A DNA stretch of 64,000 nucleotides from UBA1724 sp963621575 (lineage in GTDB: Bacteria > Verrucomicrobiota > Lentisphaeria > Oligosphaerales > Oligosphaeraceae), in the NCBI GenBank assembly GCA_963621575.1, contig CAVFEH010000008.1, forward strand, positions 15,529 to 79,528. The letters run 5' to 3'. Under the pieces are notes generated by a model that saw nothing but the letters and a program-made list of their open reading frames with translations, was not told the DNA's origin and ran no database searches. The position numbers and the translations under genes are program-made. Shown one piece after another: positions 16,556 through 24,531 of the stretch; position 1 is the first letter of the stretch; each line of letters opens with the position of its first letter.

Positions 16556-16596
16556 GAAAGGGGCCCTTCGGCGGTTGCCGAGGGACCCTTTTTTTG
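16556..16596 (+). terminator. terminator between pseudopilin 3 and the esterase gene
   Basis: Stem GGGCCCTTCGGC / GCCGAGGGACCC with GGTT loop, A-rich before and T7 after; usable by both converging genes. Confidence 0.85.
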
Positions 16597-16620
16597 CGTC
16601 GGCGGGGAATTGGGAATTCC

Positions 16621-17904
16621 TTAGTCCTGCCTGGTATAGACCTGGGAGCCTTTGGGGACGAATCCGTGGCTGGATCCCTGGTACCAGTGGATGGTCTTGG
16701 GGCAAGTGAGGGCATTGTAGAAGACCGCGATCCCGGAGGGCGGGCAGATGTAGTCGCCGAGTCCTGCGCGGGTGATTTCCATGGTGCAGTGGATTCGGTG
16801 CGCCATGTGGATGCCGTCGTAGTATTCCAGCGCGGGGGCGTAGGGGATCCTCCAGGGGCCGAAGACGCGCCCCAGCTGGCTTTGCCCGGCGATGTCGCAG
16901 TGCCATGGGACGGTGGGGCGGGCGAGCGTGACATCGGGGTCCATGGCGGCGGCCCAGATGGTCTGGAGCCCCCCTTGGCTGGAGCCCTCGACGATCAGGT
17001 CCTTCTGGTTCCACTGGGGGAGGGTCTTCGCGAACTGCAGGGCGCGCATGACACGGAGGACCATCCCGTGGAAGTACGCGGTGTCGCGGCTCTGGTTCTC
17101 GCGGTAGTCGAAGGCGTAGTCGCTGCCATGTTCGCCCAGGAGGGACTTTTCGAGGGCGTCATAGTAGGCCTGTTCCCGTCCCAGGTCGGCGCCGTGGGCG
17201 CCCACATCCATGCGGATCACTTCGGTTTCATTCATCCAGGAGGGATCGCGGTATTGCGGACCGGCGAAGCCGTATCCGTGGAATCCGACCACCACGGGGA
17301 GGGATTTCCCGGCGGCGTCCCTGGGGATGCAGAGCCAGGCGGTCATGGGGCGGGGGCCCAGGCAGTTCGCGGTGACCTTGTAGACGGTGCAATCGGGCTT
17401 CTCCAGGGCGGCCTCCATCTTCGCCTTCAGGGGCAGATCCAGGAGGGCCTGCCGCTGGTCGTCCCAGTATTCGTCGAAATCCGCAGGTGCCGGGACGCCC
17501 CGGAGGAGTTCCGGGTGGACGCCGGCGCCGGCGTCCAGGCAGGCGTCGCTGCCGAAGGCGAACTGCAGCGTCTTGCCGTCCTGGCCCTGGAAGTCCACAT
17601 GGAGCCAGAGGAATCCGGGGGAGGCCAGGGATCCCTGGATGGTGGCGGGGATGGCGGGGTCCCACTCCAGGACACCGGCGGCATTCTGTCCGTCGTCGCC
17701 GCGGAGGCGCCATGCCAGTCTGGTTCCCTTGGGGATCTGGTCGTTGTATTCGCCGAAGTGGACGGTGAAGACGATGGGTTCGCCGACCTCGTAGGCGAGG
17801 GGGTCTTTGCCGGTGCTGGCGTTGACGTGGGTCAGCGCCTCGGGGAGAGGCATGGCCAGGAGCGCGGCGGTGAGTGTGAGCAGGAGCGGGAGCGCGTGTT
17901 TCAT
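16621..17904 (-). CDS. secreted acetyl xylan esterase-like alpha/beta hydrolase
   Basis: A 427-residue secreted protein. The N-terminal signal peptide is MKHALPLLLTLTAALLA. An N-terminal beta-rich domain (to about residue 135) precedes an AXE1-type (CE7-like) hydrolase domain. The GxSxG nucleophile elbow is GSSQGG with Ser309; the acid is likely the Asp in LGDYICPPSG and the His lies in GSSHGF near the C-terminus. Predicted to deacetylate plant or host oligosaccharides outside the cytoplasm. It follows the glycosidase-like gene by 19 bases and ends a three-gene secreted cluster. Confidence 0.85.
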   Translation of the reverse strand: MKHALPLLLTLTAALLAMPLPEALTHVNASTGKDPLAYEVGEPIVFTVHFGEYNDQIPKGTRLAWRLRGDDGQNAAGVLEWDPAIPATIQGSLASPGFLWLHVDFQGQDGKTLQFAFGSDACLDAGAGVHPELLRGVPAPADFDEYWDDQRQALLDLPLKAKMEAALEKPDCTVYKVTANCLGPRPMTAWLCIPRDAAGKSLPVVVGFHGYGFAGPQYRDPSWMNETEVIRMDVGAHGADLGREQAYYDALEKSLLGEHGSDYAFDYRENQSRDTAYFHGMVLRVMRALQFAKTLPQWNQKDLIVEGSSQGGLQTIWAAAMDPDVTLARPTVPWHCDIAGQSQLGRVFGPWRIPYAPALEYYDGIHMAHRIHCTMEITRAGLGDYICPPSGIAVFYNALTCPKTIHWYQGSSHGFVPKGSQVYTRQD

Positions 17905-17923
17905 GGTGCCTGCGGGATGGGGT

Positions 17924-19180
17924 CTATTTTCCGATCTTCAGGAGCATGGCGTGTCCGGGGGCGAGCCAGTAGTTCTCGCCGGAGAAGCCGGAGAGCCCGC
18001 CTTTCCGCTTCTGGCTGCAGACTTGGATGTCTTCCGGGGTGCCGTTTCGCCACAGGAGGTCGTTGATGTGGGTGGAGCGCTTCAGGTCCTTGTTGAGGAC
18101 CATGACGTATGTGTCGCCGTTTTCGCGATCCCGGAATTCTCCGATGGCCAGGGATTGCCCTGGCTGGGAGACGCCCGCGACCAGGCTGTCGGGGCCGGGG
18201 GCGTCCTCCCGCTCCATGGGGGCGGTTGGCTGGAAGTGGTAGACTGCCGTGGAGTCCAGGCGGTTCAGGACGGGCGCCAGGCACTTGATGGTGTTGTTGA
18301 CGGTGCGCATGGCGTACCAGGTATCGGTGCGGTTGCCGTAGGCGTCCACGGGGGAGTGGCGGTAGTTTGCCAGCGTGGGGTCGAAGTAGGTGAAGTAGAG
18401 GATTCCCTTGGCGCCGTAGAGCAGGGCGCTGTAGACCTCGAAGAAGAGGTCGTTTTCGGAGGGGATGCGGTAGTCGAGGTGGCCTACGGAGAGGAGGCAG
18501 GTCTCCATGGGCACGCCCTTTTCCAGGGCGACTTCGCGGCATTCCGCCAGCTGTTTCCAGTACCCCGGGCGGAGGGGGGCATCGGGGTCCTCGAAGAGGG
18601 AATAGAAGTCGTATCCCAGGATGGGGGGCTTGACGGTGTCCATGTACTGCCTGGCGTAGTCTGTCCAGGTGGGTGCGCCCAACTGTTCAGGTGAGGCGTA
18701 GTTCGGCAGGAGATTGATATAGGGGCGCATGCCGGGGTGCGCCTTCCGGACCTCGTCGGCGGCGATGGCGAGAGTGGGGAAGCGGCGGGTGTCCGGCTCG
18801 TCCTGGAGGACGTATCCACAAATGGCAGGGTGGCGTCCGTAGAATTCCACGGTGTCGCGGACACCCTTCCGGATGCCCTCCTCGTCAAGGTCCTCCCCCC
18901 AGAAGATGTCGCCGGGGATCCGGTGATGGCCCAAGGCGTGCATCCCGGCCTTCTGGACCTTGTCCAGGCACTTGGTGGAGGAGGCGAAGCCGGCGATGGT
19001 GATGCCCGCCTCGGCCATGTCGTCGAAGACCTTCTGGCCGGGATCCTGGTCGAGCCATTCCCAGAAGCCCCAGGCGGTGATGGGGAAGTAGTCGGGATCG
19101 CCGGGCTGCGGCTGGCCGGCGGCGGAGAGTGTGCAGGAGAGTCCCAGCAGGGCAAGCAGGAGTGCGAGGGAGCGTTTCAT
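17924..19180 (-). CDS. secreted glycoside-hydrolase-like TIM-barrel protein
   Basis: A 418-residue exported protein (signal peptide MKRSLALLLALLGLSCTLSA). The body reads as a (beta/alpha)8 barrel, with GYVLQDEPDTR near residue 125 carrying a likely acid/base Glu, and GILYFTYFDPT, where aromatic residues resemble a sugar-binding cleft. A C-terminal beta segment follows (about residues 330-418). This arrangement resembles beta-galactosidase/DUF4434-type hypothetical hydrolases, but I cannot assign a family. It lies between the DUF4091 gene and the esterase gene on the same strand. Confidence 0.65.
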   Translation of the reverse strand: MKRSLALLLALLGLSCTLSAAGQPQPGDPDYFPITAWGFWEWLDQDPGQKVFDDMAEAGITIAGFASSTKCLDKVQKAGMHALGHHRIPGDIFWGEDLDEEGIRKGVRDTVEFYGRHPAICGYVLQDEPDTRRFPTLAIAADEVRKAHPGMRPYINLLPNYASPEQLGAPTWTDYARQYMDTVKPPILGYDFYSLFEDPDAPLRPGYWKQLAECREVALEKGVPMETCLLSVGHLDYRIPSENDLFFEVYSALLYGAKGILYFTYFDPTLANYRHSPVDAYGNRTDTWYAMRTVNNTIKCLAPVLNRLDSTAVYHFQPTAPMEREDAPGPDSLVAGVSQPGQSLAIGEFRDRENGDTYVMVLNKDLKRSTHINDLLWRNGTPEDIQVCSQKRKGGLSGFSGENYWLAPGHAMLLKIGK

Positions 19181-19335
19181 GGTCGTTGCGATGGGGGGGG
19201 CGGGGAAAAACAGGTGTGGGGCTAATATATCCGGAGGCGGGGTGTTTACCTAGGGAAAAAGAAGGGCCGGACGGTGTGGAAACCGTCCGTCCCGTGGGGC
19301 AGAGGCGGGGGGTGTGCCCCCCCCCCGGTTGTGTA

Positions 19336-21675
19336 CTAGGGATTCGCCTGTGTGTATTCGTCGAGGAGAGCGGCGATGCGGAGCTTCTTCGCCTGGATGG
19401 GGGCGGGGTCGCGGGACCAGTCCGCCACGTTCTTCACCAGGGAGTCCTCCACCTGGAGCTCCTGCCGGGCGCGCTCCCGCCAGTCGGCGGGCATGCTGCC
19501 GGAGTCCGCCAGGGCCTTCTCCAGAAGGTCCAGGTACATCCAGTCCTCCATGCCGTCGCGCATGCTCTTGAGCCGTGTGGTGGGCAGGGGCGCGTCCTTT
19601 CCCGGATAGATGAGCCGCCCGTCGCCGGGGAAGTTCCGGAAGGATTCGCCCTTCCAGGGCTCGGGGAGGAGGGTGGAGTCGCCGTCCACGGGGACGGGGA
19701 TGGGGGTTGTCTTCCCGTCGGGCAGGGTTTCGAGCCAGCGGCAGGTGCTGTAGTAGAGGAAGCCATCGATGCTGTATTTCCTGGCCATGAAGCCCATGAG
19801 GAGGCGATTGCCGGCGGCGGGCAGGTCCAGGAGGACGTTCGCGAAGGGGCTGGTGGGTGCGCAGCAGACGTACCAGGCGACCTTGTCGCCGCGGGCGCGG
19901 GCGCGGAGGACGGCGTCGGCGTTTCTGTCGTAGGAGGCATTGAGGGGGATCCATCCGTCAATGACCTCGTCCAGGTCGCTGACCTCCCCGAAGGAGGCGT
20001 CGTAGAGGGTGGTCCAGAGGGGGATGCCCGGTGCGACTTCGCGGACGCGCTTCAGGGAGCGCCGGATCATGTCGAATTTGCTGGCGGGGCTTTCGTCGTA
20101 GCAGTAGATGTATGCCTTGTCCAGGATGCCGGCCTCCTTGCAGCGCTTGTAGGCGTCGGCGACCTGGGCCGCGAAGGCGTCGTCCACCTCCCAGTTGACG
20201 TATCCCATGTTGAAGCCGGTGGCGCCGTGCTCCAGGAGCCACTTGGAGTTGTCCACCAGGAAGCTGCGGTCCATGCCGTAGTAGATTTCGGCAGGGTCGA
20301 GGCGGTGCTGGATCAGCATGGAGGCGATGTCCTTCCAGTATTGCCGGGGGTTGGCGATGTAGCTCTGGAGGGAACTCTGGTAGGGGAGGCAGCAGGGGGA
20401 GAAGTAGGGGACGCCGGGTTTCAGGGTGAAGTCGTGGACGCGGACGGCGAAGGGCATGAGGATGTCCCGGCCGTTGTCGTCGGAGATCTGGAGGGATCCC
20501 CGGTAGAGTCCCGGCTTCTGCTCCTCGGGGACCTGGACATCGAGCCACCAGCTCTGGAAGGTCTCCTTCTCTAGGTCCACGGGCTTCTGGAGGTATTCCA
20601 GGATGGGGTCGGGCCAGTAGCCCAGGTGCTCCATGGTGTACTCGGGGTTGGAGACCTTCACGTATCCCACGGGGGAGACCTTGAGGGCCTCCGCGGGCAG
20701 GAGGACGCCGTCTTCCCGGGCGGGCTGCTGGAGGACCTTCACGGAGACGCCGGGGAGCTCCTCCAGGGCGAAGGCCACCAGCTGGGCGGATTCGCCTTCG
20801 CCGCGGGCGGCGTCCAGGGTGTATTCATGGCCGGGGGCGTTGTAGAAGGCGTAGCCGTTGCGCAGGACCTTCTCCTCGGGGGCGCACCAGAGGGCGGCCA
20901 GGCCGTTGTGGAGGGCGGCCTCATTGCGGAAGATGGCGCTGTCCAGGCGGGGGAAGATGCTGGCGGCCTGCTTCTGGAGGTATTTCACCTCGTCCCAGGT
21001 GTTCTGCCGGCTGCGGGAGATCTTCTGGAGGGCGGCCTGGAGGGTCCGCGCGGAGGGCGGAATCTTGTTGTCCAGGGCCTTGGCGCGCCACTGGAAGCCC
21101 CGGACGACCTCCTGGAGGGCGGCGGCGCGGTTGGCGGCCTCCTCCTCTTCGGAGAGGATCTGGAGGGTGATGTCGCCGACGTAGAGGGAGTAGCTCTCCT
21201 GGGGGCGGGAGGCGAAGAAGTCCAGATACTTGACCTGGCTCAGGTCGAAGCCCTTGACGACATTCAGGTCGATGACGATGGTGTGCCGTCCCGGTTCGAA
21301 CTGGAGGTAGTCGCCTTCGCCCAGGTTCTTGGTCTTGGGGTCGTTGTAGGTGGCCAGGCAGATGTTCACTCTGCCCTGCTTCTCGCAGTAGACCTGGATG
21401 GTGAGGGTCTTGGCGTTGCTCCAGTCACGCAGGCCCTCGGGAAAGTAGAGCTTGGCGGAGGGCCAGCCGTCGGGGTCGGCTTGATAGGTGAATTTGGCTG
21501 TGAGGCCCGATTCGCCGTTGGGCCAGGGGGTCTGCTCCACGGAGGCCTTCCCCGCAGTCAGATTCCACTCCTTCGCGGGGGGGCGGTCGGCGCGGTTCTC
21601 ATAGACGTAGACGTCCGCGGCGGAGAGGACGGCGGCGAAAAGGCCGATGGCAAAGAGGGCGGCAAGTCGGTTCAT
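19336..21675 (-). CDS. DUF4091-containing secreted glycosidase-like protein
   Basis: A 779-residue protein with signal peptide MNRLAALFAIGLFAAVLSA. The N-terminal half has a carbohydrate-binding-like beta-sandwich (about residues 20-180, with LKFxPGRHTIVIDL-like FEPGRHTIVIDLNVVKG), then a helical and second beta domain, a TIM-barrel-like region with YIYCYDESPASKFD, and a C-terminal DUF4091 signature (GDGRLIYPGKDAPLPTTRLK then DGMEDWMYLDLLEKAL). DUF4091 proteins are found in glycan-degrading bacteria; substrate is unknown. A -10-like TATATT (complement of 21776-21781) with a TTCCCA 16 bases upstream may be the promoter of the three-gene cluster. Confidence 0.8.
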   Translation of the reverse strand: MNRLAALFAIGLFAAVLSAADVYVYENRADRPPAKEWNLTAGKASVEQTPWPNGESGLTAKFTYQADPDGWPSAKLYFPEGLRDWSNAKTLTIQVYCEKQGRVNICLATYNDPKTKNLGEGDYLQFEPGRHTIVIDLNVVKGFDLSQVKYLDFFASRPQESYSLYVGDITLQILSEEEEAANRAAALQEVVRGFQWRAKALDNKIPPSARTLQAALQKISRSRQNTWDEVKYLQKQAASIFPRLDSAIFRNEAALHNGLAALWCAPEEKVLRNGYAFYNAPGHEYTLDAARGEGESAQLVAFALEELPGVSVKVLQQPAREDGVLLPAEALKVSPVGYVKVSNPEYTMEHLGYWPDPILEYLQKPVDLEKETFQSWWLDVQVPEEQKPGLYRGSLQISDDNGRDILMPFAVRVHDFTLKPGVPYFSPCCLPYQSSLQSYIANPRQYWKDIASMLIQHRLDPAEIYYGMDRSFLVDNSKWLLEHGATGFNMGYVNWEVDDAFAAQVADAYKRCKEAGILDKAYIYCYDESPASKFDMIRRSLKRVREVAPGIPLWTTLYDASFGEVSDLDEVIDGWIPLNASYDRNADAVLRARARGDKVAWYVCCAPTSPFANVLLDLPAAGNRLLMGFMARKYSIDGFLYYSTCRWLETLPDGKTTPIPVPVDGDSTLLPEPWKGESFRNFPGDGRLIYPGKDAPLPTTRLKSMRDGMEDWMYLDLLEKALADSGSMPADWRERARQELQVEDSLVKNVADWSRDPAPIQAKKLRIAALLDEYTQANP

Positions 21676-21848
21676 GGTCGGGATTCGTGTTGGTGGGACA
21701 ACGGGGAAAGCGGGGCTGCCGTGCCGCGAGAGAGGCAGGGAAAGGGCTTCTTCGCAGGGGGGGCAGGCGATGGCTAATATAACCGGCGGCACCCCTGTGG
21801 GAATGGTGGATTCGGTGCGGAAATGGTCGGAAGCCATTCCAAAATACT

Positions 21849-23120
21849 CTATTTTTTCGTGTGTGGCTCCTTTTTTTCGGCGATGGAATCCAGGGCCTTG
21901 AGGATTTTTTCGTGGGTGGGGTAGTCCCGGTAGAGGAATCCCGCCCGTGCGAAGGCCTCGGAGCCTTCCAGGGCCTCGGCGATCTCCTTGCGTTTCAGGA
22001 GGCTTCGTTCCACGCCCAGGAGGAGCGGGGGCTCCGGGTGGGAGGCCAGATAGTCCAGCCGGCCGAGGAGGCCTGCGGAGTGCCAGCGGTGGAAGAGTTC
22101 CAGGGAGTAGATCCTGGGGGAGCCGCGCTTGCGGAATGCGAAGTCGGGGAATACGGTTTGTCCGCCGCGGATCTTGAGGGGGGAAAAGTCGTCCAGGAGT
22201 CTCCAGGGCCCGCCGGCGGGGAAGTTCTCCCGGAGGCGCCGGACCTCTTCGGGGAGGGCGGCGGCGAAGTTGTGGTAGGGGCATTTCAGGCCGGAGTCCT
22301 GGTTCAGGGTGAGCGTGGACTCCCTTTCCCTCCAGCGGACAACGGCCTTCAGCTCCCAGACGGGCATGGTGCAGACGGCGGGGAAGAAGAGTGCCAGCTG
22401 GAGGCCGTATTTCCGGCCATGCTCCAGGAGTGCGGCGGGGCCGTCCACGGTCATTTTGAGGCGTTGGAGGGGCGCTTCGCCGGGCTTCCTCCCCAGGGGC
22501 GGCAGGGTCTCGATGTCCGCCAGGAGCTGGAAGAACCGGAGATACTGGCAGAGCCTGCGGAGCTGCGGGGCGTCGGTGGCGCCCACGGTGAGGGTCAGGC
22601 TCTTGCTGTCCAGGAGCAGTGCCTGGACGACTCCGGTGTCATGGCGGTCCAGGAGTGCGGCGGGGGCGGGGGCCTCGAAGCGCAGGATTGTCTGGTTTTC
22701 GGGGAGGTCCCCGTAGAGATTTCCGGCGGCCAGGAGCGGGCTGCCGGGGAGGAGCCTCCGGAATTCCGCCTGCCAGGCGTCCGCACGGGGGAGTGGCGCG
22801 TCTTCCAGGAGGAGTTGTGCGGAGGCATCCAGGACCCTTGCGCGTTCGGCGGGAAAGTCGATTTTGTCGTCCAGGGTGCAGTGGCACCGGTCTTCCAGGA
22901 GTTTTCGGAGAGCCAGGGCGAATCTGCGGTCGTGGGCGGTCTCCAGCAGCGGCTGGAGGAGTTCGTCCAGTTCTCCCAGGGGCAGGTGGTTTTGGAAGGC
23001 CTCCTGGAAGGCCTGGATCATCTGCTCCGCCAAAGCGAGCGCCTCCGGGGTGCGGTCGGCGAAGCGCGGATGGAGGCATCCCTGCCGGGAGAATGCGCTG
23101 ACGTGTGCTGGGAGGAGCAT
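21849..23120 (-). CDS. DUF790 family nuclease (Bax1-like)
   Basis: A 423-residue protein of the DUF790/Bax1 family, whose archaeal members bind and stimulate XPB and cut DNA as structure-specific nucleases. The C-terminal third carries the PD-(D/E)xK-like core: FPDFAFRKRGSPRIYSLELF, with Asp, Glu and a downstream aromatic, followed by RLDYLASHPEPPLLLGVERSLL. The gene begins at ATG 23120, eight bases after the stop of the XPB-like helicase gene, exactly the pairing seen in archaea. Longer upstream frames read through the helicase gene and are not real. Function in this bacterium (repair or defence) is inferred. Confidence 0.8.
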   Translation of the reverse strand: MLLPAHVSAFSRQGCLHPRFADRTPEALALAEQMIQAFQEAFQNHLPLGELDELLQPLLETAHDRRFALALRKLLEDRCHCTLDDKIDFPAERARVLDASAQLLLEDAPLPRADAWQAEFRRLLPGSPLLAAGNLYGDLPENQTILRFEAPAPAALLDRHDTGVVQALLLDSKSLTLTVGATDAPQLRRLCQYLRFFQLLADIETLPPLGRKPGEAPLQRLKMTVDGPAALLEHGRKYGLQLALFFPAVCTMPVWELKAVVRWRERESTLTLNQDSGLKCPYHNFAAALPEEVRRLRENFPAGGPWRLLDDFSPLKIRGGQTVFPDFAFRKRGSPRIYSLELFHRWHSAGLLGRLDYLASHPEPPLLLGVERSLLKRKEIAEALEGSEAFARAGFLYRDYPTHEKILKALDSIAEKKEPHTKK

Positions 23121-23128
23121 GGCGGTGG

Positions 23129-24511
23129 TCAGCCGTTGTAGGCGGGGTGCATTCTGCGGCGTTCGGAGGTATAGGTCTCCGCGGTGTCGGGGGTGACCAA
23201 TTCGTACAGGATGGCGGTCTTCCCCTCCGCGGGGCGGAGGATTCTGCCCAGGCGCTGGACGTGTTCCCGGACGGAGCCGGAGCCGGAGACCACGATGCCC
23301 ACGTTGGCGGCGGGGACATCCACGCCCTCGTTGAGGACCTTGCTGGTGACCAGCACGGGATGGCGGCCCTCCCGGAAGGCCTCCAGAAACGCCATGCGCT
23401 CGGTGGTCTTCGTGTGGTGGGTCAGCACGGGCAGCAGGAAGGCGTTTCCGATCCGATAGGCGGTTTCGTTGTCGGCGGTGAAGATCAGCGTGCGGTCGTG
23501 GCGGTGGGCTTCCAGGAGCTTCGCCACCATGCGGAACTTGCTCCGGGGGGAGCGGGAGATGCGGCGCTGCTCCCAGTAGGCCCGCAGCGCCTGGCGGCCG
23601 TTGGGCTGCCGGGCGCAGGCACGCAGGAAGTTCCCCCATCCCTGGCGGGAGCCCAGGTTGATGCCCCTCTCGTGAAGAAAGCCGATGTAGATCCCCCGGG
23701 CCTGCCGGTAGCGCTCCCGCTCTTCGTCGTCCAGCGGCGTGGGGATGGTCTGGGTTTCGTAGGGCGCCAGGACGGTCTCCTGGGGGAGGTCGGTGATCTC
23801 CTTCCGGTAGCAGATTCCTCCCAGGAGGGTGGCGTATTCGGCGTCCAGGGCGTCGTCGCGCTCCGGGGTCGCCGTGAGCCCCAGGCGGTAGGGTGCCAGG
23901 CACTCCCGGGCGATTTGGGAATATGCGGGGCCGGGGAGGTGGTGGCATTCGTCCACCACCAGCAGTCCGAAGCGATTTCCCTGGTGTGGCATGCAGAGGA
24001 GCGCGGAGTCGTAGGTGGAGACGGTGATGGGGGCGGTTTCGTGGCTGCCGCCGCCCCAGATGCCCGTGGGCTGCCCGAAGGCGGCCTGGAGCTGCAGGGC
24101 CCACTGGGCCACCAGGTCCAGGGTGGGCACCACCACCAGCGTGGAACGCGCGGCGTCGGCGATGGCCATCTGCGCCAGGAAGGACTTCCCCGTGCCCGTG
24201 GGAAGCACCACCAGCCCCCGGCGCTGCTTCCGGCGCCAGGCTTCCAGGGCCTCCCGCTGGTAGAAGCGGGGCTCCCGGGGGATGGGCGGGAGGCCCTCCA
24301 GGGGGAGGTATTCCCGGGCAAGGTCCCGGAAGGGGACGCCGTCCTGGTGCAGGGCCAGGAGGATGGGCGCGTAGTGGCAGGCGGGGGCGCGGCATGCGTC
24401 CACCCTCCGGTCGTATTGGCAGAGCGCGGCCACGGCGGCGGGGAGCGGCGCGGCGGCGGGGCCGTCGTTCTCCACCAGGAGGGTTCCGGACTGGAAACGG
24501 AGGGTCAGCAC
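23129..24511 (-). CDS. XPB-like DEAD/DEAH-box DNA helicase
   Basis: A 460-residue SF2 helicase. After a 90-residue N-terminal damage-recognition-like region come Walker A PTGTGKS, VVVPTLDLVAQW (Ia), VDECHH (DEAH-type motif II, here DECH), LTATPERDD (III), then the C-terminal lobe with FTADNETAYRIG, VTSKVLNEGVDVPAANVGIV (V) and QRLGRILRP (VI). This is the compact archaeal XPB layout. The likely start is GTG at 24511 giving VLTLRFQSGTLLVEN; no ATG fits. It lies 20 bases after the hybrid kinase gene and 8 bases before the Bax1-like nuclease gene. Confidence 0.85.
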   Translation of the reverse strand: MLTLRFQSGTLLVENDGPAAAPLPAAVAALCQYDRRVDACRAPACHYAPILLALHQDGVPFRDLAREYLPLEGLPPIPREPRFYQREALEAWRRKQRRGLVVLPTGTGKSFLAQMAIADAARSTLVVVPTLDLVAQWALQLQAAFGQPTGIWGGGSHETAPITVSTYDSALLCMPHQGNRFGLLVVDECHHLPGPAYSQIARECLAPYRLGLTATPERDDALDAEYATLLGGICYRKEITDLPQETVLAPYETQTIPTPLDDEERERYRQARGIYIGFLHERGINLGSRQGWGNFLRACARQPNGRQALRAYWEQRRISRSPRSKFRMVAKLLEAHRHDRTLIFTADNETAYRIGNAFLLPVLTHHTKTTERMAFLEAFREGRHPVLVTSKVLNEGVDVPAANVGIVVSGSGSVREHVQRLGRILRPAEGKTAILYELVTPDTAETYTSERRRMHPAYNG

Positions 24512-24531
24512 GGCGCGGGGCGGGGCAGGGG

